A stretch of DNA of 9,145 bases from the NCBI GenBank assembly GCA_040882645.1, contig JBBEAX010000002.1:1-9145 (forward strand). The letters run 5' to 3'. The position numbers and the translations under genes are program-made. Of this stretch, positions 1 through 5,446 are shown piece by piece. The notes under the pieces were generated by a model that saw only the letters and a program-made list of their open reading frames with translations, searched no databases and was not told the origin of the DNA. Position 1 is the first letter of the stretch, and every line of letters begins with the position of its first letter. This stretch comes from JAUYIV01 sp040882645 (GTDB lineage: Bacteria > Actinomycetota > Acidimicrobiia > Spongiisociales > UBA11373).

Positions 1-94
1 CCCCCTCCGGGGGGAGAAACGCGGAAGCGCTTGGTACGGGGACCCTCGGTCGAATGGCGAATTGCGAATTGCGAATTGCGGGGCCGGAAGGCCC
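1..94. other. Intergenic region downstream of glnE, cut by the window edge
   Basis: No open frame with a credible start or family signature lies here. The first 13 bases can fold as CCCCC-TCC-GGGGG, which could be the tail of a terminator for a gene to the left, but its context is outside the window. AAGCGCTT at 25-32 is an 8-bp palindrome with no evident role. The right half holds the heptamer repeat and the post-glnE hairpin listed separately. Confidence 0.6.
51..78. repeat. Heptanucleotide tandem repeat (CGAATTG)
   Basis: Three perfect head-to-tail copies of CGAATTG occupy 58-78. A degenerate first copy, CGAATGG, lies at 51-57 and a two-base remnant follows. The tract is AT-rich against a GC-rich background and sits 17 bases past the glnE stop codon, so it is non-coding. 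It may be a slippage-derived minisatellite or part of a dispersed intergenic repeat; the window alone cannot tell these apart. Confidence 0.85.
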
Positions 95-95
95 T
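80..95 (-). terminator. GC hairpin directly after the glnE stop codon
   Basis: On the minus strand the glnE stop TGA (95-97) is followed at once by GGGCC-TTCC-GGCCC, a 5-bp stem (81-94) with a four-base loop. One wobble pair can be added by using the last base of the stop codon. No U-tract follows; instead the transcript runs into the CAATTCG repeats. U-less hairpins are proposed as terminators in actinobacteria, but this stem is short, so the call is tentative. Confidence 0.35.
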
Positions 96-2833
96 CACCA
101 GAACCTCGCCTCCATCACCCGGCGGGCTCGGCGGGTGACCCGGCGGTATTGCTCGCGGAGGGTGGACCGGGGGTTGATGTCGTAGCCGAGGGATCGGGCG
201 AGGCGGGCGGCCTCGTCGGCGTCGCTGGGTAGCGAGTCGCGGCCGCGGCCTTCTCGGAGGAACAGGCGGTTGCGGGCGGCGGCGCAGAATCGGTAGGCGT
301 CGGCCAGTGCAGCCGCCTCGTCGGGGGAGAGCAGGCCGGCGGCCTCGAGGGCGGCGACCGCTTCGAGGGTCGAAGGCGTGCGGATGGTCGGGTCGGCGAA
401 GCCGTGTTCCATCTGCAGCAACTGGACGGTCCATTCCACGTCCGACATGCCGCCGCGGCCGAGCTTCATGTGAAAATCGGGGTCCTCACCCATGGGAATC
501 CGCTCTTGCTCCACTCGAACCTTCATCGCCCGGATCTGGCGTCGCTGCTCATCAGCCAAATGGGGAGGATGGGCGCGAGCCGCCGCCTGCACCGCGAACT
601 CGGCACCGAGGGCGGGGTCGCCGGCGGCAGGTCGCGCTCGCAGCAGTGATTGGAACTCCCAGGTCTCCGCCCACCGACCCCAATACGCCTCATACGAGTC
701 GAGGGAACGGGCGATCACGCCCTTCCTGCCTTCGGGTCTCAGGTCCAGGTCGATCTCGAAGGAGGGAAGGTCGAGCGACGACCGCCCGATCAGGTTCACA
801 AAGGCCTCCACGGCGCGGGCCGCCGCCTGGTCACCTTCGGCGGAGCCCGACCCGCGGAACACCAGCAGGGCGTCGAGGTCGCTCGCATAGTTGAGTTCGC
901 GTCCGCCCCACTTCCCCATTGCGATGACGGCGATCGGGGGAACATCGGCATCGACCGACTCCACTGCCTCATCGAGGGCGGCCGCCACCACGGCATCCGC
1001 GGTGTCGGACAGGCGATGCCCCACCTCGTCCACGGTGGCGAGTCCGGCGACATCGGCGGCAGAGATCACCAACAATCGCTCCGCCCCGAACCGATGAAGC
1101 GCCTGCGCACGCGAGTCGGCGTCGCCGCGGATCATCAGCCTCGTCCGCGCCTCGGTTGCGAGCGCGTCACGGTCGACGACTTCGGCCAGGGCGGTGTCGT
1201 CGCCGATGACGGGAAGGGTGGGGGGGAGCCGGTCGATCAGGCGGCCGGCGAGCCGCGATGTACCCAACAGCAGGCAGAGCCGCTCGGCCGTCGCCGGGTT
1301 GTCGCGCAGCACCGGCACCACCGTGTCGTGTCCCGCCGCGGTCGTCACCAGCAGCCGCAGCTGGGCGAGGCCGAGATCAGGGTCGGGCGACTCGGACACC
1401 CAACCCATCATCAGCGGGAGCAATTGCTGCATCAGGCGGCTGCGGCGGGAGAGCCCGGTGGTCAGGTCCTGCAGAGCGCTGCGAGTGGCTTCGGAGTCGG
1501 TGAAGCCAAAGGCGGCAGCCTGACGGTCGGCTCGAGGATCGGCTGCGGCGGACGCGAATGCTTCGAGCAGCGGGCGGTAGAAGAGCCGTTCGTGAATGGT
1601 GCGAACCAGCGAGCGTCGTTCGACCAGCGTCCGCTCAAACCGCGTCAGGGCGGTGTCGGCGGCATCGTCGCGGAGCCCGAGTGCCTTGGCGATCCTCGCC
1701 CGGCCTTCTGGATCGGGCGGAAGAGTGTGCGTCTGCCGCAGGTCGTACAGCTGAATCCGGTGCTCGACGTTGCGCAACCACCGGTAGGCGTCGGCAAGGT
1801 CGAGGGCGTCCTGGTGGCGGATGTAACCGCCTTCGCCGAGGAGGGTCAGCGCATCGAGCGTGTTGGCGCTCCGCAGCAGAGGGTCGGCCCGCCCGTGGAC
1901 GAGTTGAAGCAGCTGCACGGCGAATTCCACGTCCCGGATGCCGCCCACGCCCCGCTTCAGCTCGTCGTCGCCGCCCGCCTCCTGTTCGGTGCGGGCCTTC
2001 ATGGCCCTAATGCTGCGGACGGCGTCCGCGCCGAGAGTGTCGGGGAACACGAAGGGGTCGACTGCATCGAGGAAGGCCCGGCCAAGCGCGGCGTCACCGG
2101 CTGCTGGCCGGGCCTTCAGCATCGCCTGGAACTCCCATGTCTCTGCCCACCGGCCCCAGTAGGCGCGGTACGAGTCCACCGAACGCGACATCGGTCCCGA
2201 CCGTCCCTCCGGTCTCAGGTCGGCATCCACCCGGAAGGCGATGCCATCGGATCCCCGCCGCGCCAGCAGGTCGACAAACGAGACTGCGATTCTCTCCGCC
2301 TCGCCCTGGTCGCCGTCGTGGACGAACACCAGGTCGATGTCCGATGCGTAGTTGAGTTCCCGCCCGCCCCACTTGCCGAGGGCGATCACCGCCACCCGGG
2401 TGGCCGAGTCGCCGGTGGCCACCTGCAGCGCCAGTCCGGCGGCGGCGTCGGCCACCTCGCTCAACGCCCGCCCCACCCCGGGCATGTCGAGGCGCCCGGT
2501 GAGGTCGAGGGCGGCGATCCCCAGCAGATGGGCGGCCACCCCGCGCCGCAGCGCCGCTCCCGGCTCACCGTCGGCAAAGGTGACGGAAGGCGGCGCTTCC
2601 CAGCCGAGGATGTCCGCCGCATCGTTCCCGAGCGACGATGCGATGCTGGGCAGCGCCCGGGAGGCGCCACAGATCGCCACCAGTACCTCGGCGAGGTCGG
2701 CCCGGGCGAGTTCCGGAACGGCCTCGAGCAGCGACGCCAGCCGCGCCACCGCCCCATCCGGCTCCGGCCCGCTCCGCAAACCCCGGAGCGCGCTTCGCCC
2801 TAACGTCGCCTCGACGGATTCCCATGAAGACAC
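95..2833 (-). CDS. glnE: Bifunctional glutamine synthetase adenylyltransferase / adenylyl-removing enzyme
   Basis: GlnE attaches AMP to glutamine synthetase and removes it, tuning ammonium assimilation to nitrogen status in the cytoplasm. The 912-residue product has two nucleotidyltransferase modules. The N-terminal one, by family layout the adenylyl-removing half, has GKWGGRELNYASDID at about 153-167 and a second acidic pair in RVDADLRPEG (D203, D205). The C-terminal one, the adenylylating half, has GKWGGRELNYASDLD at about 640-654 and DLDLRPEG with D695 and D697. Each is followed by the helical domain with GVGGIRDVEF (about 296-305) or GRGGMSDVEW (about 792-801). I chose the GTG at 2833, not the TTG at 2983. 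A TACCCT -10 box lies exactly six bases before this GTG, consistent with a leaderless mRNA, and the 50 codons upstream look like promoter DNA. Length is somewhat under the roughly 990 residues of mycobacterial GlnE, so the N-terminus is compact. No glnA lies in the window. Family assignment is secure; the start is likely. Confidence 0.96.
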   Translation of the reverse strand: MSSWESVEATLGRSALRGLRSGPEPDGAVARLASLLEAVPELARADLAEVLVAICGASRALPSIASSLGNDAADILGWEAPPSVTFADGEPGAALRRGVAAHLLGIAALDLTGRLDMPGVGRALSEVADAAAGLALQVATGDSATRVAVIALGKWGGRELNYASDIDLVFVHDGDQGEAERIAVSFVDLLARRGSDGIAFRVDADLRPEGRSGPMSRSVDSYRAYWGRWAETWEFQAMLKARPAAGDAALGRAFLDAVDPFVFPDTLGADAVRSIRAMKARTEQEAGGDDELKRGVGGIRDVEFAVQLLQLVHGRADPLLRSANTLDALTLLGEGGYIRHQDALDLADAYRWLRNVEHRIQLYDLRQTHTLPPDPEGRARIAKALGLRDDAADTALTRFERTLVERRSLVRTIHERLFYRPLLEAFASAAADPRADRQAAAFGFTDSEATRSALQDLTTGLSRRSRLMQQLLPLMMGWVSESPDPDLGLAQLRLLVTTAAGHDTVVPVLRDNPATAERLCLLLGTSRLAGRLIDRLPPTLPVIGDDTALAEVVDRDALATEARTRLMIRGDADSRAQALHRFGAERLLVISAADVAGLATVDEVGHRLSDTADAVVAAALDEAVESVDADVPPIAVIAMGKWGGRELNYASDLDALLVFRGSGSAEGDQAAARAVEAFVNLIGRSSLDLPSFEIDLDLRPEGRKGVIARSLDSYEAYWGRWAETWEFQSLLRARPAAGDPALGAEFAVQAAARAHPPHLADEQRRQIRAMKVRVEQERIPMGEDPDFHMKLGRGGMSDVEWTVQLLQMEHGFADPTIRTPSTLEAVAALEAAGLLSPDEAAALADAYRFCAAARNRLFLREGRGRDSLPSDADEAARLARSLGYDINPRSTLREQYRRVTRRARRVMEARFW

Positions 2834-2839
2834 CCCCGA

Positions 2840-2862
2840 AGGGTACGGCGCGATGGGGTTGG
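2840..2862 (-). promoter_or_regulatory. Predicted leaderless promoter of glnE
   Basis: Reading the minus strand, TACCCT (2845 to 2840) fits the actinobacterial TANNNT -10 box. It is followed by TCGGGG and then the GTG start at 2833, so transcription would begin at the start codon. Nine bases upstream of the box is CCAACCCC (2862 to 2855), which recurs at the same spacing in the opposing transporter promoter. No TTGACA-like -35 element is visible. Prediction from sequence only. Confidence 0.55.
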
Positions 2863-2918
2863 GGACGGGAGTCCGAGATTCGCGGACCCTATGACACCTG
2901 CCGTTCCGCCCTAGGACT

Positions 2919-2941
2919 CCAACCCCGGCTCCGCCTAGCTT
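2919..2941 (+). promoter_or_regulatory. Predicted promoter of the OFA transporter gene
   Basis: TAGCTT (2936-2941) fits a TANNNT -10 box and would start transcription near 2948, giving a leader of about 38 bases that includes the ribosome binding site. CCAACCCC (2919-2926) precedes it by nine bases, the same spacing as in the glnE promoter. The run TAGCTTTCGTGG resembles the corresponding stretches before glnE and the aminotransferase gene. No convincing -35 box is seen. Confidence 0.5.
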
Positions 2942-2974
2942 TCGTGGTGGATCCCGCACGACCGCCCCACTCCC

Positions 2975-2980
2975 GAGGAG
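2975..2980 (+). promoter_or_regulatory. Ribosome binding site GAGGAG fixing the transporter start
   Basis: GAGGAG ends five bases before the ATG at 2986, an optimal position, and decides the start. The reading frame is open upstream, and two in-frame GTG codons at 2944 and 2947 lie just after the -10 box. They could be leaderless alternatives adding 13 or 14 residues, but they have no ribosome binding site. Confidence 0.8.
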
Positions 2981-2985
2981 CAACG

Positions 2986-4509
2986 ATGCTCGCCATTCTT
3001 GACCGCGAGCGGACCGTGGCCGGTCCCGGGTTCAACCGGTGGCTGGTGCCCCCGGCCGCCCTCGCCGTCCACCTGTCCATCGGTCAGGTCTACGCGTTCA
3101 GCGTGTTCAACGGGCCCCTCGAGACCAGGTTCGGCGTCGATGCCACCCCGATCGCCGTCATCTTCAGCATCGGCATCGTGATGCTGGGCCTGTCGGCCGC
3201 GTTCGGCGGCACCTGGGTGGAGCGCAGCGGCCCCCGTAAGGCGATGGCGCTGGCCGCGACGTGCTGGAGCCTGGGTTTCCTGATCGCCGCGTTCGGGATC
3301 TCCATCGGGCAGCTGTGGCTGGTCTACCTGGGCTACGGGTTCCTCGGCGGGATCGGCCTCGGCATCGGGTACATCTCTCCGGTGTCGACTCTGATCAAGT
3401 GGTTTCCGGACCGGCCGGGCCTGGCCACGGGTCTGGCCATCATGGGCTTCGGCGGCGGCGCGCTCGTCGCGTCCCCGCTCAGCAACAGGCTGCTGGGCGT
3501 CTTCGCTGAGAACCCCGAGGACGCCCTGGTCCCGGTGTTCATGGTCCTGGGTGTCACCTACGCGGTGCTGATGGGCCTGGGCGCCTACGTCGTCCGGGTC
3601 CCGGCCAAGGATCGGACGCCCAAGGGTTGGACGCCCCCCCAGGCCTCTGAAGTGAGCTCGATGAAGACGACGGCCAACGTCAGCGCCAAGAACGCCATTC
3701 GCACTCCGCAGTTCTGGCTGCTGTGGACCGTGCTGTTCTGCAACGTCACCGCGGGCATCGGCATCCTCGCGCAGGCCTCGCCCATGGTGCAGGACTTCTT
3801 CGGCTCGGTCGGCCCGGCCGAGGCCGCCGGATACGTCGGCCTGCTGAGCCTGGCCAACATGGCCGGCCGGTTGGTCTGGTCGTCGACCTCCGACGTTTTA
3901 GGCCGCAAGAACACCTACATCATGTACCTGGGCGTCGGAGCGGCCCTGTACCTGCTCATCGCCCTGTTCGGCACCGTGTCGCTGGCGGTGTTCGTGCTGC
4001 TGAGCGTCGTCATCCTGAGCTTCTACGGCGGGGGCTTCGCGACGATCCCGGCCTACTTGAAGGACCTGTTCGGCGGGTACCAGGTGGGTGCGATCCACGG
4101 CCGCCTTCTGACCGCCTGGTCCGCGGCCGGTATCGCGGGCCCGATCATCGTCAGCGCCATCCTCGACCTGCAGCGTGGTCGGGGCGCCGAGGGCGCCGAC
4201 CTCTACACGCTGTCGCTCTCCATCATGGTCGGGGTCCTCGTCGTGGGCTTCGTCGCCAACCTGCTGGTGCGGCCGGTCGACAGCCGCTTCCACGAACCGG
4301 CCAGCGAGCCCGCGCCCGCGGGCCAGCTGAATGAGGAGGAGAATCTCTTGAGCAGCCAGCACGCACCCGCCTCGACCAGCCCGCAGCAGTCCGGTACAGC
4401 CGAGACCGCAGGGCGCACCGCCGCCATCACCCTGTGGGTTCTGGTCGGCGTCGCGCTGCTCTACGGCGTGGCCGAGACCTCGGTCCGCGTCGTGCGGTTC
4501 TTCACCTGA
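2986..4509 (+). CDS. OFA-family MFS transporter with a fused small-subunit-like C-terminal segment
   Basis: This is a 507-residue inner-membrane protein of the major facilitator superfamily, closest in pattern to the oxalate/formate antiporter (OFA) family. It probably moves a small carboxylate, but the substrate cannot be read from sequence. Hydrophobic segments fill about 17-205 and 240-428. Visible signatures are QVYAFSVFNGPL near 34-45, the loop 2-3 motif WVERSGPRKA at 77-87, its second-half counterpart DVLGRK at 303-308, and GGGFATIPAYLKDLFG at 348-363. A polar central loop spans 204-236. The transporter proper seems to end near residue 440 with VRPVDSRFHEP. After a polar linker comes one more helix (about 480-497, WVLVGVALLYGV) that resembles the separate 'MFS transporter small subunit' often encoded just after OFA genes in actinobacteria. 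An internal Shine-Dalgarno and TTG at codon 455 sit at the junction. Leucine is mostly CTG here, unlike the neighbouring aminotransferase gene. Family 0.9; fusion interpretation moderate. Confidence 0.9.
   Translation: MLAILDRERTVAGPGFNRWLVPPAALAVHLSIGQVYAFSVFNGPLETRFGVDATPIAVIFSIGIVMLGLSAAFGGTWVERSGPRKAMALAATCWSLGFLIAAFGISIGQLWLVYLGYGFLGGIGLGIGYISPVSTLIKWFPDRPGLATGLAIMGFGGGALVASPLSNRLLGVFAENPEDALVPVFMVLGVTYAVLMGLGAYVVRVPAKDRTPKGWTPPQASEVSSMKTTANVSAKNAIRTPQFWLLWTVLFCNVTAGIGILAQASPMVQDFFGSVGPAEAAGYVGLLSLANMAGRLVWSSTSDVLGRKNTYIMYLGVGAALYLLIALFGTVSLAVFVLLSVVILSFYGGGFATIPAYLKDLFGGYQVGAIHGRLLTAWSAAGIAGPIIVSAILDLQRGRGAEGADLYTLSLSIMVGVLVVGFVANLLVRPVDSRFHEPASEPAPAGQLNEEENLLSSQHAPASTSPQQSGTAETAGRTAAITLWVLVGVALLYGVAETSVRVVRFFT
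4333..4341 (+). promoter_or_regulatory. Internal Shine-Dalgarno (GAGGAGGAG) inside the transporter gene
   Basis: GAGGAGGAG lies in frame, encoding three glutamates, and ends six bases before an in-frame TTG at 4348. Both strength and spacing match a true translation start, better than most starts in this window. It precedes the segment resembling the small subunit, so it probably drives, or once drove, separate synthesis of that peptide. Confidence 0.55.
4348..4509 (+). CDS. Possible nested MFS transporter small subunit (internal in-frame start)
   Basis: Starting at the TTG at 4348, this would be a 53-residue protein identical to residues 455-507 of the transporter. A polar Ser/Thr/Gln-rich N-terminus is followed by a single membrane helix with W, VGV and YGV landmarks and a basic C-terminal end (RVVRFFT). 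Size, helix pattern and position right behind an OFA transporter match what I recall of the small proteins annotated as 'MFS transporter small subunit'; I could not search to confirm. In the +1 frame, TGA triplets occur at 4328 and 4349, the second overlapping the TTG. One indel would therefore separate the two genes in the usual stop/start-overlap style. The alternatives are a real fusion, a fusion with dual translation, or a sequencing indel. Confidence 0.45.
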   Translation: MSSQHAPASTSPQQSGTAETAGRTAAITLWVLVGVALLYGVAETSVRVVRFFT

Positions 4510-4556
4510 GACCGTCCACCCGGTACCGCCGACCACCCCGCCCACCGCACTCGGCC

Positions 4557-4562
4557 TAGCCT
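4557..4562 (+). promoter_or_regulatory. Leaderless -10 box (TAGCCT) of the aminotransferase gene
   Basis: TAGCCT lies seven bases before the ATG at 4570, the spacing expected when transcription starts at or next to the start codon. No Shine-Dalgarno sequence lies between them, which supports leaderless translation. The sequence TAGCCTTCGCGG closely resembles the matching stretches at glnE and the transporter gene. No clear -35 box and no terminator for the transporter transcript are seen in the 60-bp gap. Confidence 0.55.
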
Positions 4563-4569
4563 TCGCGGC

Positions 4570-5388
4570 ATGCGTGTTCTCATCGATGGCCGGCCGGTGT
4601 CCGAGCGCGAAGCGGCCGTTTCGGTGTTCGATTGGGGACTGCTCCGGGGCTTCGGGGTGTTCGAGGTGGTGCGCATCTACGGGAGCGCGCCCTTCCGTCT
4701 CGATGCCCATCTCGAGCGCCTGGAACGGAGTGCATCCGCGCTCGGTGTTCCGATGCCGGGGAGAGGCGACCTGGTCGAATGGACCTGGATGCTCGCCGGG
4801 ACCAATGGCGAGGGGCATGTGCGCTTGGTCCTCACTGGCGGCAGCCGCGACCACCCGGCCCTTGCCCCATCCCGGTCGGTGCTCATTTGGGAGCCGAACC
4901 CGTCGGTCCCGGTCGAGATCCGGGTCATTCCGATGGCTGCCCCGTGGCATCCCGGGGCGGATGCCGGCGGTTTCCCCGGGGTGAAGTGGACCTCGTATGC
5001 CCCCAACATGGCGGCCACCGACACCGCCCGTCGTGCCGGGTTCGACGACGCCCTCCTGATCGATCGGGACGGGATCGTGCTCGAGGGCCCCACTTTCACG
5101 GTCGCCTGGACCCACGAAGGCCGGCTGGAGACCCCATCTCTCGACCTGGGCATCCTGCACTCGATCACCCGGGAGGTAGTGCTGGAATGCGCCGAGGACT
5201 TCGAGATTCCGGTCGCTCAGGGGCACTTCCCAGTGGGGCGGATGCGCACCGCCGACGAGGCGTTCGCTCTTTCCACTCTCAAGGAGATCAGGCCGATCGT
5301 GCTCCTCGGCGACACTGTGGTCCCTACAGGGCCGGTGACGAGCCGGTTAGCCGCCGCTTTCGCCGAGAAGGTGGCCGCCGAGACTTAG
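4570..5388 (+). CDS. Class IV PLP-dependent aminotransferase (BCAT/DAAT/ADC-lyase fold)
   Basis: The 272-residue cytoplasmic enzyme belongs to fold type IV PLP enzymes, which include branched-chain and D-amino-acid transaminases and aminodeoxychorismate lyase. Visible motifs in order are DWGLLRGFGVFEVVRIY at 21-37, HLERLERSASALGV at 47-60, the PLP lysine K139 in VKWTSYAPNMAA, AGFDDALLID at 156-165, the glutamate E172 in LEGPTFTVAW, and LGILHSITREVVLE at 193-206. ADEAF...L followed by EIRPI near 228-243 closes the active-site side. The stretch after E172 differs from the EG-x-x-x-N-[LV]-F pattern of IlvE and D-amino-acid transaminases: threonine replaces the asparagine and alanine the phenylalanine. 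It therefore belongs to a side branch and the substrate should not be assumed. Length is typical for the superfamily. The gene probably has its own leaderless promoter and is not clearly in an operon with the transporter. Confidence 0.92.
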   Translation: MRVLIDGRPVSEREAAVSVFDWGLLRGFGVFEVVRIYGSAPFRLDAHLERLERSASALGVPMPGRGDLVEWTWMLAGTNGEGHVRLVLTGGSRDHPALAPSRSVLIWEPNPSVPVEIRVIPMAAPWHPGADAGGFPGVKWTSYAPNMAATDTARRAGFDDALLIDRDGIVLEGPTFTVAWTHEGRLETPSLDLGILHSITREVVLECAEDFEIPVAQGHFPVGRMRTADEAFALSTLKEIRPIVLLGDTVVPTGPVTSRLAAAFAEKVAAET

Positions 5389-5413
5389 AGGCCAGGCCCG
5401 TCCGCTCGCCCCT

Positions 5414-5439
5414 TAGACTGACCCGCTCCCGACCTGGAG
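5414..5439 (+). promoter_or_regulatory. Predicted promoter and ribosome binding site of the PEP carboxykinase gene
   Basis: TAGACT (5414-5419) is a good TANNNT -10 box in the 58-bp gap after the aminotransferase stop. Transcription would begin near 5426. GGAG (5436-5439) then lies seven bases before the TTG at 5447 and is the main reason for accepting this rare start codon. No -35 box is evident, and read-through from the aminotransferase gene is also possible. Confidence 0.5.
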
Positions 5440-5446
5440 ACCGATC

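Noticed and set aside
1..13. CCCCC-TCC-GGGGG hairpin as a terminator
   Set aside because: It touches the window edge, the loop is minimal and no upstream gene is visible, so it is noted only within the intergenic entry.
51..78. Possible CRISPR-like array
   Set aside because: The units are seven bases with no spacers, so this is a simple tandem repeat.
650..2803. A 717-codon open frame antisense to glnE
   Set aside because: It mirrors the GC-rich codon pattern of glnE, its product is rich in Arg, Gly, Pro, His and Gln with no family motif, and glnE on the other strand is unmistakable.
2638..2985. In-frame extension of the transporter upstream of the ATG at 2986
   Set aside because: The added residues are Arg/Pro-rich, overlap glnE and the promoter region, and a strong GAGGAG marks the ATG. 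A shorter GTG start at 2944 or 2947 remains a minor alternative.
4510..4569. Terminator between the transporter and aminotransferase genes
   Set aside because: Only a short CGGTACCG palindrome is present, with no stable stem or U-tract.
3898..5226. A 442-codon minus-strand open frame across the transporter and aminotransferase genes
   Set aside because: It spans two real genes and the promoter between them; its composition is typical of antisense shadows.
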